Positions 51,642 through 58,277 of a stretch of DNA of 58,277 bases are shown one piece after another; position 1 is the first letter of the stretch, and each line of letters begins with the position of its first letter. Below the pieces are notes generated by a model. That model was not told where the DNA came from, did no database searches, and was given only the letters and a program-made list of their open reading frames with translations. The DNA is from Streptomyces sporangiiformans (GTDB taxonomy: Bacteria; Actinomycetota; Actinomycetes; Streptomycetales; Streptomycetaceae): positions 1 to 58,277 of the forward strand of contig NZ_VCHX02000347.1 of NCBI RefSeq assembly GCF_005768555.2, read 5' to 3'. The position numbers and the translations under genes were made by a program.

Positions 51642-52991
51642 CTACGTGTAGCGCAGCTCCGCAGGCCGGACGGTGCGGCGCAGTAGCGGCAGGGAGGTGG
51701 CCGCGGCGAGCAGGCAGGACACATAGACCGCCACGGGGACCAGCAGGGGCAGCAGCAGCGGGATGGTGACCTCCGTCATCAGCCCGTACGCGATGTACAC
51801 CGCCGTGCCGCCGATGCCCGCGAGCACCATCGCCGGGGCCAGCGGCAGCGCGGTCTCGAGCAGCAGTGCCCGGCCGAGCACCTCCTGCGGCACGCCGGCG
51901 GCGGCCTGCGCGGCGAGGCCCCGGCGCCGGGTGGCGAGCGACTCGGCGGTGCCCACGGCAAGACCGCCGAGGCTGATCATCAGCGCCACCAGGACGGCGG
52001 CGCCCGCCAGGTTGACGCCGGTGGTGTAGAACGCCACGTCCTCGGGGCTGTGGGGCAGGCCCTCCCGCGGGTGGTGCACACCGTCGAGGAATATCTGCCG
52101 TACGCCCATGAAGCCCACGCCCACGACGGCCACCAGGAGTACGGCGGCGTTGGTGCGCGCGGTGGCCCACGGGTCGGCCTGGAGTCGTTCGGCGGCCAGG
52201 AGTACCGCGGGGTTCTCGGTCCGGGCGGCGAGCCGCCTGCCGATGGTCCGTGCGGTGATCCCGGCGACCGCAACCGAGCCCGCCCCGGTCAGCACCACAG
52301 CGGAGAACACCAGCAGGGGGAACGCGGTGGCCCCTGGTCCGGTGTTGCGCATGACGATCAGCAGAGCTGCCAGGCCCACCAGTACCGCCGGCACCACGAG
52401 GGCGAGGGTGGCGGCCCGGCCGTGGCCCGGCCGCACCCGGCGCACCCAGCCGAGCGGCGAGGCCACGACCCGGCGCAGCGCGACCACACTCACCAGAACG
52501 GCGAGGAGCGGCACGGTGAGCGCCACCACGGCGAAGCCGCCCCAGACCAGCAGTGGAGGCCGCTGCCACGCGCTCACCAGAAGGAGCGCGGAGAACACCG
52601 CGGCGACCGCCGATCCCAGCAGACAGGCGAGGCCGGATTCCAGGGACGCGATACGCCGCACCTGCTTCGGCGTCGCTCCGGCGAGGCGCAGCCCGGCCAG
52701 TCGCCGGTCGCGGTGCACGGCGCCGATGCGTGCGCACTGGCCGAGGAAGCCGAGCACCGGCACCCACAGGAGCAGCAGCGCGACGACCACCCCGGCGCGC
52801 TGCCCCGGCTGGTTCAGGAGGCCATGAAGGTACGGGGTGGACACCTGTCCGCGCACCGAGGCGACCGCGATCGCCGCGAACCCGAAACCGGTGGCGAGCG
52901 CGGCACCCACCGCCGTCAGCATCACCCGCCACCACTCCCGTCGGTCGGAGCCCCGCGTCAGCAGCCAGGCGAGCCGGAGATCCTTGATCAC
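51642..52991 (-). CDS. FtsX-like ABC transporter permease
   Basis: 449 residues from GTG 52991, which overlaps the ATPase stop (GTGA). About eight hydrophobic helices; two FtsX-like units (LRLAGATPKQVRRIASLESGLACLLG and the later RRRGLAAQAAAGVPQEVLGRALLLE). It works with the ATPase encoded just upstream as a MacB/LolCDE-type exporter or mechanotransmitter. Substrate unknown; a PadR repressor heads the operon, so antimicrobial or lipid export is plausible. Confidence 0.82.
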   Translation of the reverse strand: MIKDLRLAWLLTRGSDRREWWRVMLTAVGAALATGFGFAAIAVASVRGQVSTPYLHGLLNQPGQRAGVVVALLLLWVPVLGFLGQCARIGAVHRDRRLAGLRLAGATPKQVRRIASLESGLACLLGSAVAAVFSALLLVSAWQRPPLLVWGGFAVVALTVPLLAVLVSVVALRRVVASPLGWVRRVRPGHGRAATLALVVPAVLVGLAALLIVMRNTGPGATAFPLLVFSAVVLTGAGSVAVAGITARTIGRRLAARTENPAVLLAAERLQADPWATARTNAAVLLVAVVGVGFMGVRQIFLDGVHHPREGLPHSPEDVAFYTTGVNLAGAAVLVALMISLGGLAVGTAESLATRRRGLAAQAAAGVPQEVLGRALLLETALPLAPAMVLAGIGGTAVYIAYGLMTEVTIPLLLPLLVPVAVYVSCLLAAATSLPLLRRTVRPAELRYT

Positions 52992-53686
52992 TGGGCCACC
53001 TCCAGGGCCGTCGCGTCCTCGGACACGACCCCGTCGCGTAGCCACACCTCACGGTCCGCGTACGCCGCCACCTGGGCGTCGTGCGTGATGAGCAGCACCG
53101 CGGTGCCGGACTCGCGGGCCGTGTGCACCAGCGCCGTCATCACCTGCTCGCCCGCGAGGGAGTCGAGAGCGCCGGTCGGCTCGTCGGCGAAGACGACCTT
53201 CGGGCCGGTGACCAACGCCCGTGCCATCGAGACGCGCTGGGCCTGGCCACCGCTCATCTCGCCGGGCCGCAGTGCCTCCTGGCCGCGTACGCCGAACCGC
53301 TCCAGCCACTCACCCGCCCGCTCGTGGGCCTTCCCCCGTCGCACCCCCGCGAGCAGCAGCGGCAGCGCCACGTTGTCGAGCGCGGTCAACTCCGGTATCA
53401 GCTGCCCGAACTGGAACACCACCCCGAACTCCGTGCGCCGCAGCTCGCTCAGCCGCTTCTCCGGCAACTGGTCCAGGCGCTGTTCGGCATAGACGACCGA
53501 GCCCTCGTCGGGGCGGACGATCCCGGCCAGGCAGTGCAGCAGCGTGGACTTCCCGCTTCCGCTGGCGCCGGTGACGGCGAGGATCTCGCCCGCGCCCAGC
53601 TCGATCGAGGCGCCGCGCAGCGCCTTCGTTCTGCCGTGTCTCTTGGCGAGGCCACGGGCCGCCAGGAGCGGCACTTGGTTGCTCAT
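52988..53686 (-). CDS. ABC transporter ATP-binding protein (MacB/LolD type)
   Basis: 232 residues. Walker A GASGSGKSTLL, Q-loop FQFGQL, signature MSGGQAQR, Walker B VVFADEPTGALD and the switch His in LLITHDAQV are intact. It starts at ATG 53686, overlapping the PadR stop by 4 bp (ATGA). LolD-type ATPases drive FtsX-like permeases. Confidence 0.92.
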   Translation of the reverse strand: MSNQVPLLAARGLAKRHGRTKALRGASIELGAGEILAVTGASGSGKSTLLHCLAGIVRPDEGSVVYAEQRLDQLPEKRLSELRRTEFGVVFQFGQLIPELTALDNVALPLLLAGVRRGKAHERAGEWLERFGVRGQEALRPGEMSGGQAQRVSMARALVTGPKVVFADEPTGALDSLAGEQVMTALVHTARESGTAVLLITHDAQVAAYADREVWLRDGVVSEDATALEVAQ

Positions 53687-54216
53687 GCTGCGTCGACCTC
53701 CGCGGTCAGAGTGGTGAGCCGGGCGGCGGTGGTGGTCATCCAGCGCAGGTCGGCGTCGAGATGGGACAGGGCGTAGTCGGCCGACAGAACCGTCGCGAGA
53801 TCGGCTCCCTGGGCGGTTTTGACGGTCGTGAGCTCTCGCATCCGGTCCATGTGCGCGGCGCGCTGGGCCCGCAGATAGTCGGCCGGGTCCGTCGAGGCGA
53901 GGATCGCGCACACGACCTTGGCGAAGATCTCGTTCGTCACGAAGGGCGCGGGCGGGGTGATCTCACCGGTCCACTGGGCGAGTTCACGTTCCCCGTCGTC
54001 GGTCGACCGGTACAGCGTCCGCTCCGGGCCGCCGTCGGAGTCGGTTCCGTCGACCTCGGCGAGACCGTCGCGCACCAGGCGTTGCAGGGTCGTATAGACC
54101 TGCCCGTAGGCCAAGGGGCGGGCCTGCGGGAAGCGTTCGTCGTGCCGTCGCTTGAGGTCGTAGCCATGGCTCGGCCCACCGGCGAGCAGCCCCAACAGGA
54201 TGTGGCGGGTGCTCAT
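53683..54216 (-). CDS. PadR-family transcriptional regulator
   Basis: 177 residues. The N-terminal winged helix (ILLGLLAGGPSHGYDLKRR, LAYGQVYTTLQRLVRDGLAEVD) is the PadR domain, and a C-terminal helical dimerisation domain follows. It heads the PadR-ATPase-permease operon and probably represses it until a drug or metabolite binds. A palindrome lies 15 bp upstream. Confidence 0.9.
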   Translation of the reverse strand: MSTRHILLGLLAGGPSHGYDLKRRHDERFPQARPLAYGQVYTTLQRLVRDGLAEVDGTDSDGGPERTLYRSTDDGERELAQWTGEITPPAPFVTNEIFAKVVCAILASTDPADYLRAQRAAHMDRMRELTTVKTAQGADLATVLSADYALSHLDADLRWMTTTAARLTTLTAEVDAA

Positions 54217-54230
54217 GGGGGATGATTATG

Positions 54231-54252
54231 CACTCGGTATATGTATCGAGTG
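54231..54252. promoter_or_regulatory. Probable PadR operator
   Basis: CACTCG (54231-54236) and CGAGTG (54247-54252) are inverted around the AT-rich 10-bp centre GTATATGTAT. The AT-rich core and position fit a PadR-type site overlapping the promoter of the regulator. Further upstream, GATCGGAAAA is directly repeated at 54260-54279. Confidence 0.55.
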
Positions 54253-54304
54253 AATAGTGATCGGAAAAGATCGGAAAAGAAGTGACCGCAGGGGGCGTAC
54301 GAGC

Positions 54305-57300
54305 TCAGTCCGCCACCGCGTATGCCTCCACCGACCACAGCGAATACCCGTACCGGGTCGCCCGCTTGACGCCCTGTACGCGGATGAAGCGTGTGTCGCG
54401 GGCATCCATGCGGACGGACTCGCGGCCGCCGCGGCCGTGGTCGACGGTGGCGGCCGTGTGCCAGACACGGCCGTCCCGGGAGACCTGGACGCGATACGCG
54501 GAGGCGTACGCGTCCTGCCAGCGCAGTACCACCTGTCCGAGGCGGACCGGCTTCGCCAGCTCCACCTGCCACCAGGCGTCGTCCTCGACGGGGGACGACC
54601 AACGGGTCTCCGGATCGCCGTCGCCCGCGTCGGTGGCCGGGAAGTCCTCGGTCTCGTCACCGGAGGAGGTCGCCCGGCCCGTGCGGACCAGATCGGACCC
54701 GGCGGTGCGCGGGAAGGCCCGTACCGTCAGCGTGCGGGTCTCGTCGCCGAAGCCGACGCGGATCGGGTACGTCCCCGACGGCGTCCCCGAGGGGACGGTG
54801 AGCGAGACGGGCACCTCGACCGTGGTACCGCGCGGGAGAGTCGAGGTCCGCGGGACGCCTGCCTTGATTCCCTTGGGTGCCCGCACCGTCAGTTTCCCCC
54901 GGACGTCGGAGGGGCGCCGCGAGGTCAGACGGGCCGTCACCCGCTCCGCAGCGCCGCCGATCTCCACGTCCGTCTCGGGGCGGTTCAACTCCAGGGAGGC
55001 ATCGGGGGAGTCGGCGTACCAGGGCACCAGGTGGTGGACGCGGGACGGGGCCGGCCCCGTGACCCGTACGGCGTTCGCACGAAGTCCCCGCCGCGTGGCG
55101 ATCTCCGTCGCGCCGCCGTCCGCGAGGTCGCCGAGGCGGCGCCAGCCCTCGCCGGGCACCCGGGCCTCGACCGAGCCCGAGGTGCCGGGGGCGGCGAGCA
55201 CGGTGACGCCGGCCAGCTCGCGGGGGCGGGTGAGGAGGGCGGTACGACCGTCCGCCTCGGGCGCGTGGTCGGCGGCGGGCTCGTGGTCGAACCCGGCCCA
55301 CGCCTCGTACGCCTCCCGCGCGCGTGTGAGGAAGGGGTCCAGCACGCCCTCACCGACCGTCACCCGGCTCGCGTCGAGCTCGGCGCGCAGCCGGCCGAGG
55401 GCGCGATACGCCCGCCAGGCCCGGGTGGCGTCGCCGTCGGTCTGGGCGCGCAGCATGTCGACGGCCGTACCGCCCGCCTCCCCGTAGCGCGCCAACTGAT
55501 CGGCCCAGGGCGCGACTTCGGAGCCCAGGAGCGAGTCGGCGGACAGCCGCCGCGGGGTCTCGCGCATCACCGTGAAGGCGGCGCGCAGACGCCGCGCCGC
55601 GGTGGTGTACTCGGTGCGGTCCATGGCCGTACGTGCCTGCCAGAAGGCCTTCAACAGCGGGCGCAGATACGCCGATTCATCGCCGCCGAGCACGGACGAC
55701 GCATCGTTCCCGGCCAGTGCCCACAGGGCCTCCTCGCGCTTCTCGTCGCCGCCCGCGAGGTCGCCGATCGCCGCCCGCCAGGACTCCTGGGCGCGGTACT
55801 GCCTCGGGTTCCAGGCGAAGTCGGCCGCCGTGAACAGCGGGATGCGGGAGATCTTCGCCTGCTCCATCGCGTTGGCCAGCAGTGCCGCCGAGCCGGTCGC
55901 CACGGCGGGCTCGCGACCGGTGTAGGGGCCGAGGAAGATCCGGTCCTGGGCGTAGTCGTTGATCGGGTAGTTGTCCATGGTGACCAGCGGATGCCCGAAC
56001 GCCTCGCGCGTGGCGGCGAGTTCGCGTCCGGTGATCGTCCTCGGTACGACCCCCACGCCCGTCCACACCACCTCGACGCCGGAGTGCAGCTCGTCCGCGA
56101 GCGTCCGCCGGTACGTGGTCGAGCCGTCCTGGTAGTACTCCGTCGGCATCAGCGCCAGCACGTCGGGGCCCGGGTGGCGCCCGGCCAGGTGGCGGGCCAC
56201 CGCGTTCGCCACGCGCGCGTGGGCCCGCGCGGCCGCCTCGGGGCCCGAACCGAACGCGTCGGCGTCCTCGTCGCAGCTCCACTCGCTGTAACTGACGTCC
56301 TGGAACTGGAGCTGGAAGGCGCGCATCCCCAGCGCCCACATCGTGTCGAGTTTGCGCGTCAGCGCCTCGATGTCGTCGTCCGAGGAGAGGCACATCTCCT
56401 GGCCGGGAGCCACGGCCCAGACCGGCGTGACATGGTTCCGCCTCGCACGCTCGGCCAACTCCCGGAACCGCGCCCGCTGCCCGCGCGGGTACGGCTCACG
56501 CCAGCGCGCCTGGCGGTAGAGGTCGTCCCCGGGGGCGTACACATAGCGGTTCTGCTTGGTCCGCCCCATGAAGTCCAGCTGGGCGAGACGCTGTCGCTGA
56601 GTCCAGGGCGTGCCGTAGAAGCCCTCGGTGGTGCCGCGCACGGCGGTGCCGGGCCAGTCGCGTACGGCCACACCGGCGACGCGCCGGCCGTCGATCAGCT
56701 GACGCAGCGTCTGCACCGCGTGGAACAGGCCGTCCTCGCCGGTACCCGCGAGGGCGACCGTGTCGCGGCCCTGCACCCGGCCGACGGCGAGACGGTAGCC
56801 CCCGGAGGGGAGGCCGGTGCGCGGGGTGGCGCCGAGGGTGGTGAGGGCTTCGTCGAGGGCGTGGTGCAGGTCCGAGGGGCGCCCTCCGGGTTTGTCCGCG
56901 CCCTTCGTGTTTCTGGGCGCCGTCTCGTCACCCGCGCGCACCACCAGCGCGTCCTTGGGCAGCCGCTCCCGCTCCCCCTCACGTAACTGCGTGATCTGCC
57001 GGACCCCCGCCTTCCGCAGAAGAGCGCGCAGGGTGTTGAGCGCGTACGGGTCCGTCGTCCCGTCGGTGACCAGCGCGACCTCGTCCGTCACCGTGACCGG
57101 GCCGTCGCCCGCGCGCAGGGACTGTGGCCTGGGCCATACCGAGGGGAGGTCGCCGTCGGCCTTCTCGTCGGCCTTCTCGTCCGAGGGGGCCGAGGAGCCG
57201 GCGGGAGCCGAGGGGGCAGAGGGGCCCGAGGAGGCGGAGGGGGCCGAGGATGTGCCGGGCGGCGGTGGGGCAGCGACGGCGCCGGGAAGCGTGCCGCACA

Positions 57301-57358
57301 CGCCCGCGACGACGACGAACGCGAGGGCTGTCGCCCTCTTCCTGCGCCGGAGTTGCAA
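54305..57358 (-). CDS. Secreted GH84-like beta-N-acetylglucosaminidase with F5/8C domain
   Basis: 1017 residues. A signal peptide (ALAFVVVAGVCGTLPGAVAA) and Ser/Pro/Ala linker are followed by a GH20b-like N-domain (about 75-225), the GH84 catalytic barrel (about 230-520, beginning VRGTTEGFYGTPWT), a helical region, and beta domains ending in a discoidin F5/8C carbohydrate-binding module (WSSPVEDDAWWQVEL). GH84 uses substrate-assisted catalysis with two adjacent Asp; here the site reads FQLQFQDVSYSEW, giving Gln353-Asp354. It is divergent from the small malQ-leading gene. Confidence 0.8.
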   Translation of the reverse strand: MQLRRRKRATALAFVVVAGVCGTLPGAVAAPPPPGTSSAPSASSGPSAPSAPAGSSAPSDEKADEKADGDLPSVWPRPQSLRAGDGPVTVTDEVALVTDGTTDPYALNTLRALLRKAGVRQITQLREGERERLPKDALVVRAGDETAPRNTKGADKPGGRPSDLHHALDEALTTLGATPRTGLPSGGYRLAVGRVQGRDTVALAGTGEDGLFHAVQTLRQLIDGRRVAGVAVRDWPGTAVRGTTEGFYGTPWTQRQRLAQLDFMGRTKQNRYVYAPGDDLYRQARWREPYPRGQRARFRELAERARRNHVTPVWAVAPGQEMCLSSDDDIEALTRKLDTMWALGMRAFQLQFQDVSYSEWSCDEDADAFGSGPEAAARAHARVANAVARHLAGRHPGPDVLALMPTEYYQDGSTTYRRTLADELHSGVEVVWTGVGVVPRTITGRELAATREAFGHPLVTMDNYPINDYAQDRIFLGPYTGREPAVATGSAALLANAMEQAKISRIPLFTAADFAWNPRQYRAQESWRAAIGDLAGGDEKREEALWALAGNDASSVLGGDESAYLRPLLKAFWQARTAMDRTEYTTAARRLRAAFTVMRETPRRLSADSLLGSEVAPWADQLARYGEAGGTAVDMLRAQTDGDATRAWRAYRALGRLRAELDASRVTVGEGVLDPFLTRAREAYEAWAGFDHEPAADHAPEADGRTALLTRPRELAGVTVLAAPGTSGSVEARVPGEGWRRLGDLADGGATEIATRRGLRANAVRVTGPAPSRVHHLVPWYADSPDASLELNRPETDVEIGGAAERVTARLTSRRPSDVRGKLTVRAPKGIKAGVPRTSTLPRGTTVEVPVSLTVPSGTPSGTYPIRVGFGDETRTLTVRAFPRTAGSDLVRTGRATSSGDETEDFPATDAGDGDPETRWSSPVEDDAWWQVELAKPVRLGQVVLRWQDAYASAYRVQVSRDGRVWHTAATVDHGRGGRESVRMDARDTRFIRVQGVKRATRYGYSLWSVEAYAVAD

Positions 57359-57689
57359 GGACCTCTCCTAGTCGGTCGACGCGTCCCACTCGTCCAACTC
57401 GTCGGCCCTCACGGCACCGTCAGGGCGGCATTCGAGCCCACCATCCGTGTCGCCGAGGTGTCAACGAGAGTGGCCGTAGTGTCGCACTTTGACCGTCTGT
57501 GTCATGAATTTGGGCTACGTGTCGTGTCGTGAACTCGGAGTGTTGTCGCGCAAACACCCTTGGTCAACTGCCGCATGCGGGAGAGAATGTGAACAGCGAC
57601 ACGATGTCCGCCCGATTACGTCTGTGATCGCGCACGCTGGGTAGGGCTCGCCCTGACCTGACGTACGACGACTTTCCAAGGAGGCCACC
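57359..57689. other. Divergent promoter region
   Basis: 331 bp between the GH84-like gene and the small malQ-leading gene. GTGTC words recur (for example a doubled GTGTCGTGTC near 57520). It must carry both promoters; no regulator site was confidently recognised. AAGGAGG at 57678-57684 is the SD of the small gene. Confidence 0.5.
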
Positions 57690-57941
57690 GTGGCCGCATC
57701 TGCACAGCTTCTGCTCCCGGCCCTTTCCAAACCCGCGGCGGAGCAGCCCGCCGACCCCGACCTGCACCTTTGCATCTTCACCGCCGAGGGATCGTGCGCT
57801 GAGGCGCCCCTCACCAGCGAACCGCCGCTGCCCGACGCCGAACCTCTGACCAGCGAGCCCCCCATCGCCGACGCCGCTCCCCTGACGAGCGAACCCACCT
57901 CCACGGGTGCCGCCGTGGCCCAGGACTTCGCGGGGGTCTAA
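57690..57941 (+). CDS. Small repeat protein translationally coupled to malQ
   Basis: 83 residues from GTG 57690; AAGGAGG with a 5-nt spacer is close to ideal, so it is surely translated. The N-terminal 38 residues are leader-like (AASAQLLLPALSK, then DPDLHLCIFTAEGSC with Cys28 and Cys36). Three 12-residue repeats of the form (A/E)PLTSEP... follow, then a short tail. No membrane helix, signal peptide or known domain. Its stop overlaps the malQ start (TAATG). It could be a ribosomally made peptide precursor, a binding scaffold or a leader controlling malQ; no maturation enzyme is in the window. Not recognised. Confidence 0.75.
   Translation: MAASAQLLLPALSKPAAEQPADPDLHLCIFTAEGSCAEAPLTSEPPLPDAEPLTSEPPIADAAPLTSEPTSTGAAVAQDFAGV
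57804..57911 (+). repeat. Three 36-bp in-frame repeats with the PLTSEP core
   Basis: Units at 57804-57839, 57840-57875 and 57876-57911 each encode x-P-L-T-S-E-P followed by five variable residues ending in Ala. The DNA differs at synonymous third positions (Leu, Pro, Thr, Glu codons) while the peptide core is kept. Confidence 0.85.
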
Positions 57942-58277
57942 TGCCGCTTTCCCGGCTCGCCGCGCTGCACGGCGTCGCCACCTCCTACAGCCCGTCCCCG
58001 GATCGCACGGTCGCGGCATCGGACGCCGCGGTGATCGCCGCTCTCGCCGCGCTGGGCGTGGACGCGAGGACGCCGGACGGCGTCGAGAGCGCGCTCGCGG
58101 CCCGCGAGGCGGAGCTGAGGGAGCGGCTGCTGCCGCCGACGGTGGTGTGCTGGAACGGCACCGGGAACGAGAACGACACCGGGAACGAGAGCGGCAGCGG
58201 GGGCGTGGCCGCGAGCGGCGACCGCGAGCCCGCGGCGGACGCCCCCGCGTCCGCCGCGCGAGCCGGGCGCCCGAGCG
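57941..58277 (+). CDS. malQ: 4-alpha-glucanotransferase (amylomaltase), 5' part only
   Basis: The window ends after 112 codons. The N-terminal LAALHGVATSYSPSPDRTVAASDAAVIAALAALGVD and LLPPTVVCW match the start of actinobacterial MalQ, a GH77 enzyme that rearranges malto-oligosaccharides. A Gly/Asn/Glu-rich insertion follows about residue 68. ATG 57941 overlaps the small gene's stop by one base, so its expression is coupled. Confidence 0.85.
   Translation, partial: MPLSRLAALHGVATSYSPSPDRTVAASDAAVIAALAALGVDARTPDGVESALAAREAELRERLLPPTVVCWNGTGNENDTGNESGSGGVAASGDREPAADAPASAARAGRPS

Overview
The window is high-GC DNA with GTG and TTG starts, strong purine-rich ribosome binding sites and many 1-4 bp gene overlaps. 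The gene set points to a Streptomyces chromosome: a DynA/DynB-like dynamin pair, an SsbB-type SSB, an LAETG sortase substrate with a Cys-Gln thioester domain, a PknG/GlnH/GlnX locus, a chitosan-oligosaccharide (csn) operon and malQ. It looks like ordinary chromosome rather than a phage or plasmid. I see no transposase, integrase, rRNA or CRISPR array. There is one tRNA, Arg-UCU.

Layout. 0.1-6.7 kb: TerB-family protein, an unusual acyltransferase fusion, a Tat-type M20 amidohydrolase, a PLP decarboxylase and a VapBC-type toxin-antitoxin pair. 6.8-11.5 kb: tRNA-Arg, then dynA-dynB and ssbB, a group probably linked to sporulation septation and chromosome segregation. 11.7-16.4 kb: a sortase-anchored thioester protein, an FMN/F420-type oxidoreductase, small membrane proteins and a GNAT acetyltransferase. 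16.6-19.4 kb: ettA, a 4HBT thioesterase and a conserved protein. 19.5-25.4 kb: an acid-sugar operon (GntR regulator, DUF1537 kinase, class II aldolase, LtnD-type dehydrogenase, GntP permease). 25.6-27.1 kb: truncated haemoglobin and a PIMT-like methyltransferase.

27.2-38.1 kb is the most interesting part. Seven co-directional genes encode a GlnX-like membrane protein, a GlnH-like amino-acid-binding protein, a helical protein of unknown function, a PknG-like kinase, a PP2C phosphatase, a VWA protein and an FHA protein. This joins the mycobacterial GlnX-GlnH-PknG amino-acid-sensing set to a VWA/PP2C/kinase triad of the TerY-P type plus an FHA reader. Three of the proteins carry N-terminal zinc ribbons.

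38.4-45.4 kb holds csnR-E-F-G-H-K (ROK repressor, ABC importer, GH4 enzyme, BadF-type kinase), with a near-perfect ROK palindrome before csnR. 45.5-58.3 kb holds a membrane-anchored tyrosine phosphatase, a membrane protein, a PEP-synthase-like enzyme with a (Glu-Gly)n tail, an MscS channel, an HNH endonuclease, a PadR/ABC exporter operon, a GH84-like glycosidase whose catalytic pair reads Gln-Asp, and an 83-residue protein with three 12-residue repeats that is coupled to malQ, which runs off the end.

No searches could be run. Family names rest on motifs, length and gene order.
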